Positions 7,963 through 17,186 of a stretch of 64,000 bases of DNA are shown here, one piece after another; the first letter of the stretch is position 1, and the number at the start of each line of letters is the position of its first letter. This stretch comes from Sinorhizobium numidicum (lineage in GTDB: Bacteria; Pseudomonadota; Alphaproteobacteria; Rhizobiales; Rhizobiaceae). The notes beneath the pieces are model-generated. The model ran no database searches. It was given only the letters and a program-made list of their open reading frames with translations, and was not told the origin of the DNA. The translations under genes and the position numbers were made by a program. The stretch covers positions 2,416,001-2,480,000 of the forward strand of contig NZ_CP120368.1 of the NCBI RefSeq assembly GCF_029892045.1, written 5' to 3'.

Positions 7963-10098
7963 ATGTCCGTCTTGTCGACCATGCCTCCACGCAAGCTCAG
8001 AATTTTTGCCTTCGATCCGAGCATGGGACGGCGCCATCAGACGCTGCCGCTCAACGAGGTGATCGTTGCCATCCCCTGGGAAATGGACAAGCTCGAACCC
8101 GGCGTGCCTTTTGTCGGCCCGGTCGGAGAATATGTCGAGGTGATCGATTACGATCCGTCACTCGATCTCGTCTACGCGCCGATCAATCTCCACGATCCAC
8201 GCCTGCTCGCCGACAACGGTTTGAGGCCGGCCGCGTGGAACCCGCAGTTCCACCAGCAGATGACCTATGCCGTGGCGATGAACACGATCGTCAACTTCGA
8301 GAGCGCGCTCGGCCGTGTCGCGCTCTGGGCGCCGCGCGACCACGACGAGGACGGCCGGTGGATCAACCCGCAATATGTGCAGCGCCTGCGCATCTACCCG
8401 CATGCGCTGCGCGATGCCAATGCCTATTACAGCCCCGAAAAGAAGGCGCTGCTCTTCGGCTATTTCGAGGCCGGCGAAGGCCAGTCGGGAGCGCCGGCCG
8501 GCACCGTCATTTTCACCTGCCTCTCGCATGACATCATCGCCCACGAGACCTCGCACGCCCTGCTTGACGGCATGCATCCCCGCTTCAGCGAGGCGACCAA
8601 TCCGGACGTGCTCGCACTACATGAGGCCTTCGCCGATATCGTCGCGATCTTTCAGCATTTCTCCTTCGCGGACGTGCTGAAGGACCAGATCGCCCGCACG
8701 CGCGGCGATCTCGAGAGCCAGAATCTGCTCGGCCAGCTCGCCCAGGAATTCGGTAAGGTGCTCGGGCGCGGAGCGGCACTGCGCGATGCGCTCGGCGGCG
8801 AGAAGGACGGCATCTGGCGCGCCCATGAACCGGATCCGAAGGTGCTGCGCGAAACGCAAGAGGTGCATGCTCGCGGTGCCATTCTGGTCGCCGCCGTCTT
8901 CCGGGCGTTTCTGTCGATCTACCGCTCGCGCATTGCCGATCTTCTGCGGATCGCATCGAGCGGCACTGGCATTCTACCCGAAGGGGAACTCCATCCCGAT
9001 CTTGTGAACCGGCTGGCCCAGGAGGCGTCGAAATCGGCCCGGCATATCCTGCAGATGTGCATTCGTGCGCTCGATTATTGCCCGCCGGTCGACGTCACCT
9101 TCGGAGACTATCTGCGCGCCATCATCACGGCCGACCACGATCTCTATCCGGAGGATGAGCACCATTATCGGGTCGCCTTGATGGAGGCCTTTCTCGCCTG
9201 GGGCATCGTTCCGCGCGAAATGCCGATCGTCTCCGTCGAGACGTTGCTCTGGCCGACGATGCGCGACGCCGCTGCCGACTACAAGGCCGGCGCTCCCGAC
9301 CTCGCCGGCCTCAAAAGCGATCTCGGCTATCTGCTCTCCCGCCCGCTGGAGATGATCGACGAGTTGAAGACGCGCGGCGATTTCCACGATCGTGAGGGAC
9401 AGAAGTTTCTGGACGGTCTGGACCGGACGGCGCGGGAAATCTTCGAGGAAATGAACAAGGCCATGGGCAACCGTCTGCCGGAGAAGGCCAATCGATCGAA
9501 ACCCTCCCTCCGCGAAATTCTCGCGCGCAACCTTCTCGAACTCGGGCTGGAGGCAGACCGCAAGGTGGAGTGGCTGGCACGCGACCTCTACGGCCGGCTG
9601 TTCTGGGGGCTCATCACCGAACCCAAGAATGCTCCCCTTCGGGACATCATCCGCATTCGCACGGATGCCGATGCACCGGCGACGGTCCGGCGCAGCAGGA
9701 TCGTGACGGGTCCGGCCATCGAGGTCCATAGCGTGCGGATGGCCGCCCGCCGCGGCAACCGCGATCAGATGGAGCGCGAATATGTTGTCGAGCTGACGCA
9801 GACCCGCGACGGCTATCTGGACCCGAAAAAGCAGGAGGCGGCGGACAAGGGAAACCCGCCCGGCGGCCCTCATGATTTCTATTTTCGCCGCGGCTGCACG
9901 CTGCTGATCGATGCCGATACCTTCGAGATCAGGCGCGTGATTCGGACGGCGGGCGATATTTGCGATGATGCCGAACTGGAGCGCATGCGCGCATTTCTGA
10001 CGCGACAGGCAAAGACCCGCCAAAATGCCTTTACGGCAAGCGGTGCCAGGCCCGTCCGACCGGAAGTGTTCGCTCATCTCCACCGGCATGGGAGCTAG
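7963..10098 (+). CDS. Gluzincin-type zinc metallopeptidase-like protein
   Basis: A 711-residue protein without a signal peptide. It carries HETSH at residues 194-198 (the HExxH zinc motif) and a second glutamate at 221 in HEAFADI, 23 residues further on. This is the spacing and context of the gluzincin (thermolysin-like) third ligand. The remainder has no recognisable domain; it is mostly helical and charged, with a beta-rich C-terminal third around 555-700. The gene is followed after 26 bases by an MBL-fold gene, implying co-transcription and a shared job. The substrate is unknown. It differs from secreted M4 proteases in lacking a secretion signal and propeptide. Confidence 0.75.
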   Translation: MSVLSTMPPRKLRIFAFDPSMGRRHQTLPLNEVIVAIPWEMDKLEPGVPFVGPVGEYVEVIDYDPSLDLVYAPINLHDPRLLADNGLRPAAWNPQFHQQMTYAVAMNTIVNFESALGRVALWAPRDHDEDGRWINPQYVQRLRIYPHALRDANAYYSPEKKALLFGYFEAGEGQSGAPAGTVIFTCLSHDIIAHETSHALLDGMHPRFSEATNPDVLALHEAFADIVAIFQHFSFADVLKDQIARTRGDLESQNLLGQLAQEFGKVLGRGAALRDALGGEKDGIWRAHEPDPKVLRETQEVHARGAILVAAVFRAFLSIYRSRIADLLRIASSGTGILPEGELHPDLVNRLAQEASKSARHILQMCIRALDYCPPVDVTFGDYLRAIITADHDLYPEDEHHYRVALMEAFLAWGIVPREMPIVSVETLLWPTMRDAAADYKAGAPDLAGLKSDLGYLLSRPLEMIDELKTRGDFHDREGQKFLDGLDRTAREIFEEMNKAMGNRLPEKANRSKPSLREILARNLLELGLEADRKVEWLARDLYGRLFWGLITEPKNAPLRDIIRIRTDADAPATVRRSRIVTGPAIEVHSVRMAARRGNRDQMEREYVVELTQTRDGYLDPKKQEAADKGNPPGGPHDFYFRRGCTLLIDADTFEIRRVIRTAGDICDDAELERMRAFLTRQAKTRQNAFTASGARPVRPEVFAHLHRHGS

Positions 10099-10124
10099 CT
10101 CGAACGTGAGCTGAGGAGACGGCA

Positions 10125-11666
10125 ATGCCCAGAATGCAGGCACCCGAGTCCGGCATAACGGTGCGCATGTACCGCCAGGGCCACGGCGATTGCTTTCTGC
10201 TGGCGATGCGCAAGACGGACGGCAGCGCGTTTTACACGCTGATTGATTGCGGTCTCTGGACCAATTCCGAGATCAAGCCGGGCCAGACGATGGACAAGAT
10301 CATCGCGGACATCGCCGAGGCCACCGGCAACCGACTGGACATCGTACTCGTGACGCACGAGCATATGGACCACGTCAACGGCTTTGCGGAAAAGGATCCC
10401 GCAACGCGCAGGCCGTGCTTCGACGCGATCGAGATCGGCGAGCTCTGGCTCTCCTGGACCGAGGATGAGGAGGACGAATTCGCCAACGGCCTTCGCGAGC
10501 ACTTCCACGACACGCTTCTTGCCCTGATGGGCGCAGACGAGCGGCTGGAGCGCGCCGGGCTCGCCATCGACTCGCCGAAGCGCGCCATGCTGCGTGATCT
10601 TCTCTCGTTCGAAACCGGGGAGGACGCCGCCGACGGGCTGCGCGAGCGCCTAAAAGAGATCAGGCGGCGCCATCCGGCGCTGTCGGCACGCGAGCAGGCT
10701 GTGCTCGCGATCGAGGGGATCACCAACAAACGGGCGATCAAGTATTTGCGCGACAGGATCGATGGCGATCCCGTCTTCCTGCGGCCTGAGCACGAACCCT
10801 ATCCGCTGAAGGGCGTCGAAGGTGTCCGTGTCTATGCCCTCGGGCCGCCCCGGGACGCCGAACTGCTGCTTTCGCTCGAACCGCGTGGCGAGGAGGCGTT
10901 CGGCCTATCGGCCGATGACCCGACGCGCAGCCTGCTTGCGGCGACCACGGACGATCCGGAAAATTCCGGTCGCAGCTTCGATCCGCGCTTCGGCATCCCC
11001 AGAAAGGAGATCGAGAAGGGCCGCGACCGGTTTTTGAAGACGTTCTTTGCCGAGCATTACGGGCCCAAGGGCAAGCGCGGCGCTGCGGAGACCTGGCGAC
11101 AGATCGACACGGACTGGCTTGCCGGTTCAGAGTCCTTGGCGCTCAGATTGAACAACGAAGTCAACAACACCAGCCTCGTCGTTGCGATAGAGCTGACCGA
11201 GACCGGCAAGGTCCTGCTCTTCACCGGCGACGCGCAGCGGGGAAGCTGGATTTCCTGGTCGCCGCTGAAATGGACCGTTGCCGGCAGGCTTGTCACGGCT
11301 CGCGAGCTTCTCGGCCGCACCATATTCTACAAGGCCGGCCATCACGGCAGCCACAATGCGACGCTCGACGGCAGCGTCGATGCCGACTACGCCAACATAT
11401 CCTGGCTGGCGAAGGACGCCTTTAGGAATGATTTCGTCGCCGTCATCCCAGCGAATACGCGCTGGGCGAACGAAAAGAAGGAGTGGGAGCACCCGCGAGC
11501 TTCCATCGAGGCCAGGCTGAAACAGAAGGCCCGTGGCCGCGTTTTCCGCAGCGACATCGACCACATTGAAAAGCCCGAGGATGTCAGCGACACCGAGTGG
11601 CAGAAATTCAATCGGGTCGAGACCGACCTCTTCTTCGAATACACCATCCCGGATACGCTCGCGTGA
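10125..11666 (+). CDS. Metallo-beta-lactamase-fold hydrolase (ComEC-like MBL domain)
   Basis: A 513-residue soluble protein. The metal-binding signature HEHMDH lies at residues 78-83 after the strand LDIVLVTH. Later motifs LLFTGDAQ and YKAGHHGSHN match the MBL domains related to ComEC/Rec2. There are no membrane segments, so it is a free-standing enzyme. A helical insert occupies about residues 120-220. It is co-directional with, and 26 bases after, the metallopeptidase-like gene. Hydrolysis of a phosphodiester, possibly nucleic acid, is plausible for the family but not shown. Confidence 0.8.
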   Translation: MPRMQAPESGITVRMYRQGHGDCFLLAMRKTDGSAFYTLIDCGLWTNSEIKPGQTMDKIIADIAEATGNRLDIVLVTHEHMDHVNGFAEKDPATRRPCFDAIEIGELWLSWTEDEEDEFANGLREHFHDTLLALMGADERLERAGLAIDSPKRAMLRDLLSFETGEDAADGLRERLKEIRRRHPALSAREQAVLAIEGITNKRAIKYLRDRIDGDPVFLRPEHEPYPLKGVEGVRVYALGPPRDAELLLSLEPRGEEAFGLSADDPTRSLLAATTDDPENSGRSFDPRFGIPRKEIEKGRDRFLKTFFAEHYGPKGKRGAAETWRQIDTDWLAGSESLALRLNNEVNNTSLVVAIELTETGKVLLFTGDAQRGSWISWSPLKWTVAGRLVTARELLGRTIFYKAGHHGSHNATLDGSVDADYANISWLAKDAFRNDFVAVIPANTRWANEKKEWEHPRASIEARLKQKARGRVFRSDIDHIEKPEDVSDTEWQKFNRVETDLFFEYTIPDTLA

Positions 11667-11670
11667 CGAT

Positions 11671-11755
11671 GCTCTGCGGTTCCTTAAATCGGCTCGGATT
11701 CAGCGATAACCATGCAGCCGCCGTTATGCGCCTGAAGAGACGCGTGGTGCTGCAG
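11671..11755. repeat. Degraded RIME-like repeat (copy 4)
   Basis: Recognisable parts are TTCCTTAAATCGG, CATGCAG and the second hairpin core GCGCCTGAAGAGACGCG ending in CTGCAG. The linker is shortened. It separates the MBL-fold gene from the next small gene. Confidence 0.6.
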
Positions 11756-11765
11756 GAGAGAGATC

Positions 11766-12161
11766 ATGGTGAAGAGCGTCAAACCTTTCCTCATGTTTAC
11801 CGGCGAGGCCGAAGCGGCCATGAATATCTATCTCTCGCTCTTTCCGAAGGCCGAGATCATCAGCATCGACCGCTACGGCCGAGGAGAAGCAGGCGCCGAG
11901 GGCTCCGTCCGGCAGGCGCTTCTCTCGATTGCCGGCGAGACCATCATGTGCATCGACAGTCCGGTGAAGCATGACTTCGGCTTCACGCCCTCCTTCTCTC
12001 TCTTCGTCGAGTGCGACAGTGAGGAAGAGCTTGAACGCCTCGCTTCGGCGCTTGCGGAAGGCGGAAAAGAACTTATGCCACGCGGCAATTATGGTTTCAG
12101 CCGCGAGTTCGCCTGGGTCAGCGACCGGTACGGCATCTCTTGGCAGCTGAACCTGGCGTAA
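11766..12161 (+). CDS. VOC/PhnB-like superfamily protein
   Basis: A 131-residue glyoxalase/bleomycin-resistance (VOC) fold protein of the PhnB-like group, once annotated as 3-demethylubiquinone methyltransferase. Visible features are KPFLMFTGEAEAAMNIYLSLF at the start, FSLFVECDSEEELERLASAL in the middle, and FAWVSDRYGISWQLNL at the end. The precise activity of this group is unknown. The ATG follows AGGAGAGAG. Confidence 0.85.
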   Translation: MVKSVKPFLMFTGEAEAAMNIYLSLFPKAEIISIDRYGRGEAGAEGSVRQALLSIAGETIMCIDSPVKHDFGFTPSFSLFVECDSEEELERLASALAEGGKELMPRGNYGFSREFAWVSDRYGISWQLNLA

Positions 12162-12248
12162 AGGGCCGCAGATGCCGATCAGTTGACGTCGCGGAACCGG
12201 CATCGGCGACAGACGTTTTGATCGGGGGTGTAATTCGGGAAGAGGATC

Positions 12249-12680
12249 ATGGAAGAAACTCTGCGGCGCTTCTTCGAGCGATACGAAAGCATGGCCAATC
12301 GGGTGCTTGCCAACGAAATGGACGTCGGCGAGACGACCTTTGCCTTCGCCTCGGAGTTCATCGCCGCTTCGCCCGCCGGCGTCATGGCGGGAAAGAACGA
12401 CGACAGCCTGAAAGTCTCCATGGCGAAGGGTTATGCCCGCTATCGTGAGATCGGCACGAAGGAACTGAGAATCCGCAAGATCGCGATCACGCCGATCGAC
12501 GCGCTGCATTTCCTCGTTCGGGTCAACTGGCGCTCGCTCTATGATCTGCAGGACAGGCCCGATCTCACCATCGACTTCGAGGTCCATTATCTCCTTCAGG
12601 TCCGCGACGGCGAGCCGAAGATCTTCGGCTGGGTGAGCGGCGATGAAGAGGCGGTGCTGAAAGAGCACGGCATCGGTTGA
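12249..12680 (+). CDS. Small conserved-looking protein, possibly NTF2/SnoaL-like fold
   Basis: A 143-residue cytoplasmic protein with no signal peptide. The pattern of an N-terminal helix (LRRFFERYESMANRVL) followed by alternating strands (IRKIAITPIDALHFLVRVNWRSLY, TIDFEVHYLLQV) and an EPKIFGWVSGDEE end resembles NTF2-like proteins. I do not recognise a specific family. The ATG follows GGGAAGAGGA. It may be co-transcribed with the VOC gene 87 bases upstream. Confidence 0.65.
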   Translation: MEETLRRFFERYESMANRVLANEMDVGETTFAFASEFIAASPAGVMAGKNDDSLKVSMAKGYARYREIGTKELRIRKIAITPIDALHFLVRVNWRSLYDLQDRPDLTIDFEVHYLLQVRDGEPKIFGWVSGDEEAVLKEHGIG

Positions 12681-12782
12681 GTACGCAGAACAACCGACTC
12701 CCGCCCTCGCCGTTCGAGTGAAGTATTGCGTCAGTGGCGCGCGCCTGTTCGGCTGCTGTGGGGCAGCGAACCGTCTGCGCGG

Positions 12783-12887
12783 ACAGCGCCGTGCGTCTTT
12801 TCAGACGCACAAAGGTCGCTGTAGGACTTTGAATTGCTGCATGTTTTTTTCCTTAAATCGGCTCCGATTTAAGGAAACATGCAGTAG
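12783..12887. repeat. RIME-like two-hairpin repeat (copy 5, reverse orientation)
   Basis: It reads as the reverse complement of copy 3: hairpin GTGCGTCT-ttTC-AGACGCAC, linker CTTTGAATTGCTGC, then hairpin TTTCCTTAAATCGGCTCCG with its complement, ending in ATGCAGTAG. Both palindromes are well preserved. It lies between convergent genes. Confidence 0.9.
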
Positions 12888-12942
12888 GAGAGCGGCGGGA
12901 GCGCAGCGTAGTGGCCATCATGTTGCGTTTTCGCGGTCCCGC

Positions 12943-13830
12943 CTAAGCGACCGCATCCGGGTTCTCCACGCGTTGCCAGCTTTCGTCGAGTTGGTTACGG
13001 AACCAGGTCATCTGGCGCTTGGCATATTGCCGGGTCGCCGCCGCACCGGCGGCGATCATCTCCGCCTCGCTCATCTCACCCTTCAGCATCGCCGCGATCT
13101 GCTGGACACCAATCGCCTTCATTACCGGCATGTCGGGCGAGAGATTGAGCGCCAGGAGCGCCCGCACCTCCTCGACCGCGCCGCTTGCGAGCATCGTCTC
13201 GAAACGCCGTTCGATGCGGCGGTGCAGCAGAGCGCGCTCCGGCTGGACGACGATTTTCTGCGCGCGCTCCGGATCCACAACTACTGGACCGCGGCTCTCC
13301 CGATAAAAACCAATAGGCTTGCCGGTCGCCTCGATCACCTCGAGCGCCCGGACGATCCGCTGCCCGTCGCCGGGCCGCAACTCTGCGGCGGTCTCTGGAT
13401 CGCGCAAGGCAAGCTCCGCATGGAGCGGTTCGGGGCCCTCCTCCTTCAGCCGTGCGCGCAGGCGATCGCGGATAGCTGACGGAATCTCCGGCATGTTCGA
13501 AAGGCCTCCCGTCAGCGCCTTGAAATAAAGGCCGGTGCCGCCGACGAAGACCGGCAAACGCCCCTCTTCGCGCAATCTCGTCACGACGGCCTCCGCCTCT
13601 CGCAGCCATGCCCCGGTGGAATAGGGTGCTCCCGCCGGCACATGGCCGAAGAGCAGGTGCTCGATGCCGCCCATCTCCGCTTCATCCGGCCGGGCGGTCA
13701 GGACCTTCAGCGTGTCGTAAACCTGCATGCTGTCGGCATTGATCACCACGCCGCCGTGCTTCCGCGCCAACTTCACCGCGAGTGCGGACTTGCCGCTCGC
13801 GGTCGGCCCGGTTATCAGGATCGCGTCCAT
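12943..13830 (-). CDS. miaA: tRNA dimethylallyltransferase
   Basis: Transfers dimethylallyl from DMAPP to A37 of tRNAs that read UNN codons. About 295 residues from the ATG at 13830; in-frame ATGs at 13851 and 13854 would extend it by seven or eight residues. The P-loop is GPTASGKS at residues 8-15, followed by the family motifs INADSMQVY and HHL-like GIEHLLFG. A typical C-terminal QYAKRQMTWFRNQ lies near the end. It is divergent from serB with only 22 bases between the chosen starts; the longer starts would overlap serB. Confidence 0.95.
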   Translation of the reverse strand: MDAILITGPTASGKSALAVKLARKHGGVVINADSMQVYDTLKVLTARPDEAEMGGIEHLLFGHVPAGAPYSTGAWLREAEAVVTRLREEGRLPVFVGGTGLYFKALTGGLSNMPEIPSAIRDRLRARLKEEGPEPLHAELALRDPETAAELRPGDGQRIVRALEVIEATGKPIGFYRESRGPVVVDPERAQKIVVQPERALLHRRIERRFETMLASGAVEEVRALLALNLSPDMPVMKAIGVQQIAAMLKGEMSEAEMIAAGAAATRQYAKRQMTWFRNQLDESWQRVENPDAVA

Positions 13831-13852
13831 ATCTTTTTCAAGGTTTCGCATC

Positions 13853-14740
13853 ATGGCTTTCGTTGCCACGCTTATCGCCAATCCGTCAAATCCTGTCCTG
13901 ACGCCAGCATTGGCGGAGGCGGCAGCGGCGGCCGTGAAGGCGTCCGGGCTCTACTGGCTGGCGGATGGGATTGCCTGCGACATCGCGCTCACGGAAGGCA
14001 CCGATCCGGGCGCCGCCGAGGCGCGGCTGCGCGCCGAAGTGGACGGCGCCGCCATCGATGTCGCCGTGCAGGACGCCGAGAGCCGTCGCAAGAAGTTCCT
14101 GATCGCCGACATGGACTCGACCATGATCGGCCAGGAATGTATCGACGAGCTCGCCGCGGAAGTGGGCCTCAAGGAGAAGGTCGCGGCGATCACCGCGCGC
14201 GCAATGAATGGCGAGATCGCCTTCGAGCCGGCATTGGTCGAACGCGTCGCGCTGTTGAAGGGCCTGCCCGCGGCGGTTATCGACGAAGTGATCGCCAAGC
14301 GCATCACTTTGACGCCCGGCGGCCTCGTACTGATCGCTACGATGAAGGCGAAGGGCCACTACACGGCGCTCGTTTCCGGCGGCTTCACGGTGTTCACCAA
14401 TCCGATCGCCGCAAGGCTCGGCTTTCACGAGAACCGCGCCAACATACTGATCGAAGAGGGCGGAATGCTGACCGGCGAAGTCGTGAGGCCGATCCTCGGC
14501 AAGCAGGCCAAGGTCGATGCGCTTATCGACATCTCCGAACGGCTTGGCATCTCGACGGCCGACACGATCGCGGTCGGCGACGGCGCCAACGATCTCGGCA
14601 TGCTGCAGCTTGCCGGCAGTGGCGTGGCGCTGCACGCCAAGCCTGTCGTCGCCGAGCAGGCAAAGATCCGGATTGATCATGGCGACCTGACCGCCGTCCT
14701 GTACCTCCAGGGTTATCGCAAGACGGATTTCGTCACATGA
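13853..14740 (+). CDS. serB: Phosphoserine phosphatase
   Basis: The last step of serine synthesis, hydrolysing O-phosphoserine. About 295 residues from the ATG at 13853. The N-terminal 80 residues form an ACT-like regulatory part. The HAD catalytic motif DMDST begins at Asp86, LVSGGFTVF gives motif II, and GDGANDLGML gives motif III/IV. It ends in an ATGA overlap with the downstream acetyltransferase, showing co-transcription. It starts within a short shared spacer with divergent miaA. Confidence 0.95.
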   Translation: MAFVATLIANPSNPVLTPALAEAAAAAVKASGLYWLADGIACDIALTEGTDPGAAEARLRAEVDGAAIDVAVQDAESRRKKFLIADMDSTMIGQECIDELAAEVGLKEKVAAITARAMNGEIAFEPALVERVALLKGLPAAVIDEVIAKRITLTPGGLVLIATMKAKGHYTALVSGGFTVFTNPIAARLGFHENRANILIEEGGMLTGEVVRPILGKQAKVDALIDISERLGISTADTIAVGDGANDLGMLQLAGSGVALHAKPVVAEQAKIRIDHGDLTAVLYLQGYRKTDFVT

Positions 14741-15366
14741 TCATTCGCGAAACCGGCAGGCTGCGCATCCGCGGCTGGAAGCACGGCGACCGCGATCTCT
14801 TTGCCGAGATCAACAGCGATCCGGAGGTGATGGAGTTCTTTCCGTTTCGCCGCAGCCGCGCCGAGGCCGATGCACTGCTTGATCGCATCGGCCGCGGCAT
14901 CAGCGAAACCGGCCTTGGTTTCTTTGCCCTTGCTCTCAAAGACACCGACGCACCGATCGGCTTCTGTGGCCTCGCCCACACCGATCTCGAACCGCATCTG
15001 CCCGATGGCACCGTCGAGATCGGCTGGCGTCTCGCCGTGCCCTACTGGGGCAAGGGTTACGTGACAGAGGCGGCGCTGACGCTTCTCGATTACGGCTTCA
15101 CGGAACGGAAGCTTTGCGAAATCATCTCTTTCGCCGTCCCGGCAAACACCCGCTCCACAGCGGTGATGAAGCGCATCGGCATGCGGCCGGACCCCGCCCG
15201 CGACTTCGACCACCCGCGCGTGCCCGACGCCCACCCGCACCTGAAACGCCACGTGCTCTATGCAATGACTGCTGACGAGTGGAAGCGTCAGAGGGCGAAG
15301 CAAGATTTCTCACGCCGCGGACACGGCGCGTCGGCGCCGCGAAGTGACTCTACGGTCTTTGAATGA
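14737..15366 (+). CDS. GNAT acetyltransferase, RimJ/RimL-like
   Basis: A 209-residue N-acetyltransferase. The acetyl-CoA pyrophosphate loop is seen in PYWGKGYVTEAA (residues 104-115), preceded by the strand GTVEIGWRLAVPYWG. This pattern is usual in the group that acetylates ribosomal protein N-termini or small molecules. It overlaps serB by four bases, so it is translationally coupled. The C-terminal 35 residues are basic and may be read-through into a degraded palindromic repeat near 15310-15350. Confidence 0.85.
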   Translation: MIIRETGRLRIRGWKHGDRDLFAEINSDPEVMEFFPFRRSRAEADALLDRIGRGISETGLGFFALALKDTDAPIGFCGLAHTDLEPHLPDGTVEIGWRLAVPYWGKGYVTEAALTLLDYGFTERKLCEIISFAVPANTRSTAVMKRIGMRPDPARDFDHPRVPDAHPHLKRHVLYAMTADEWKRQRAKQDFSRRGHGASAPRSDSTVFE

Positions 15367-15408
15367 CTCGCCGCCGTTCCCCACAAGTCGGCTCTGGCGT
15401 GCGCCTTG

Positions 15409-16914
15409 CTATTCCATCCGCACGGTGACGAAGCGCAGTTCGCCGGTCTTGTTGGCGATCATCAGAAGCGCGTTGCGGCGGCCGTCGCCCTTGAGTGCCT
15501 CGACGCGCGCCGTGACATCGTCCGGCGAGTCCATCGCTTCCTGTCCAACCTCGACGATCACGTCGCCGGGCGCCACGCGGCGTTCGGCTGCGGCCGAATT
15601 CGGCTGAACCTCGGTCACGACAACCCCTTTGACGTCATCCGCGATGCCGAAGCTCTTGCGGCGCTCGGTGTCGAGCACGGCGAGCTTCATGCCGAGCACC
15701 ATGTCGCTGGCAGGAAGCTTGGCCGCCGGCGGCTCGGTCGGCTTGGTCGCGTCGCCGTTCGGTTGCTGCCCGGGCTGCACAGTTGCGAGCTGTTCGCCAT
15801 CCTCGAGCCGGCCGAGCGTGACGCGAACGGTCTGCTCCTTGCCGTCGCGAATGATGATCACATCGACCGCTTTGCCCACCGGGCTCTCGCCGACCGCGAG
15901 CATGAGATCGCGCATCTCGACGATATCCGTTCCGTCGAACCGAGTGATGATATCGCCCGCCTTGATCTCGCCGCGGGCGATCGGACCGCCCTCGATAATG
16001 CCGGAAACGAGCGCGCCGTGCGGAGCCTCCATCTTCAGGCTTTCGGCGATATCGTCGGTGACCGGCTGGATGCGTACGCCGAGCCAGCCGCGCCGCGTCT
16101 CGCCGAATTCCTTGAGCTGATTGACGACATTCATCGCGAGCTCCGTCGGCACGGCGAAGCCGATCCCGACCGACATGCCGGTCTGCGAGAGGATCGCTGT
16201 ATTGATGCCGATTACTTCGCCCTGCATGTTGAAGAGTGGCCCGCCCGAATTGCCGCGGTTAATGGCAGCATCGGTCTGGATGAAACTGTCGTAGGGCCCG
16301 GCGTTGATGTTGCGGCCGCGCGCCGAGACGACGCCGACGGAAACCGAGACGCCGAGGCCGAACGGGTTGCCGACCACCATCACCCAATCGCCGATCCTGA
16401 TCCTGCGCGAGTCGCCGAAGGAAACGGCCTTGAGTGGTTTCTTCGGTTCGACTTTCAGCAGCGCAAGATCGGTCTTGGTGTCGGTGCCGACCAGCTTCGC
16501 CTTCAGTTTGGTGCCATCGGAAAGATTGACCTCGATGTCGTCGGCATCCTGGATGACGTGGTTGTTGGTGACGATGAAGCCAGTCGGATCGATGATGAAG
16601 CCGGAACCGAGCGAATTGACCGTGCGCGGACGGCCGCCCTCGCCCTGCCCGTTGAAGAATTCGTCGAAGAACTCCTGGTGCGGCGATCCCTCCGGCACCT
16701 GGGGCATCGGCGCGTTGTCGTCGCCGCCCTTGACGTTCTGCGAAATGGAAATGTTGACGACGGCGTCGAGAAGCCCCTCGGCGAGATCGGCGACAGATGG
16801 CGGGCCGGCAGCCGGCTGAGATGTTGCCGTCTCGGCAAGCGCGGTATTGGAAAGTATCAGTGCCGTCGCGGCCGTCAGCATCAGGCCGCGGAAGAATTCG
16901 GGTCGTTTCGACAA
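15409..16914 (-). CDS. degP: Periplasmic Do-family serine protease/chaperone
   Basis: A 501-residue DegP/HtrA protein that degrades misfolded envelope proteins. It has an N-terminal signal peptide (to about residue 27, ending ALA). The trypsin-like domain has catalytic His119 (VTNNHV), Asp149 (KTDLALL) and Ser223 (RGNSGGPLF), and two PDZ domains follow (about 285-375 and 405-490). All catalytic residues are intact. The ATG starts right after a spacer that separates it from an ACT-domain gene. It sits in a block with hflKC, a frequent alphaproteobacterial arrangement for membrane and periplasmic quality control. Confidence 0.95.
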   Translation of the reverse strand: MSKRPEFFRGLMLTAATALILSNTALAETATSQPAAGPPSVADLAEGLLDAVVNISISQNVKGGDDNAPMPQVPEGSPHQEFFDEFFNGQGEGGRPRTVNSLGSGFIIDPTGFIVTNNHVIQDADDIEVNLSDGTKLKAKLVGTDTKTDLALLKVEPKKPLKAVSFGDSRRIRIGDWVMVVGNPFGLGVSVSVGVVSARGRNINAGPYDSFIQTDAAINRGNSGGPLFNMQGEVIGINTAILSQTGMSVGIGFAVPTELAMNVVNQLKEFGETRRGWLGVRIQPVTDDIAESLKMEAPHGALVSGIIEGGPIARGEIKAGDIITRFDGTDIVEMRDLMLAVGESPVGKAVDVIIIRDGKEQTVRVTLGRLEDGEQLATVQPGQQPNGDATKPTEPPAAKLPASDMVLGMKLAVLDTERRKSFGIADDVKGVVVTEVQPNSAAAERRVAPGDVIVEVGQEAMDSPDDVTARVEALKGDGRRNALLMIANKTGELRFVTVRME

Positions 16915-17127
16915 GTCGCTAGGCTCCTATCATTCCTCTGCATCACGCCGATCCGGACTGTGGCAATCCGGGATCGTGGGCGTGATCTGTTCCATTCGCT
17001 GCGGCGGATTTCCGCCACTCTCACCGTGCGCGCGGAGCCCGCACAGCGATCGATCTTCCCTTCAAGATACGGCGGAATTCCGGAGCGTCCAAACACGATT
17101 TTCTGATCGGCTCTACTGCACAATTCC

Positions 17128-17160
17128 TTGGCTCGGATCAGGCTGAGGGATCCGAGCCAA
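17128..17160. terminator. Perfect 12-bp inverted repeat downstream of the ACT gene
   Basis: TTGGCTCGGATC and GATCCGAGCCAA flank a nine-base loop, 27 bases beyond the stop of the minus-strand ACT-domain gene. No T-run follows on either strand, so it may be a Rho-dependent end, an RNA-stabilising hairpin or a protein site. The rest of 16915-17186 shows nothing clear. Confidence 0.45.
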
Positions 17161-17186
17161 TCGCGCACCCGGAGAGCGGATGGCGT

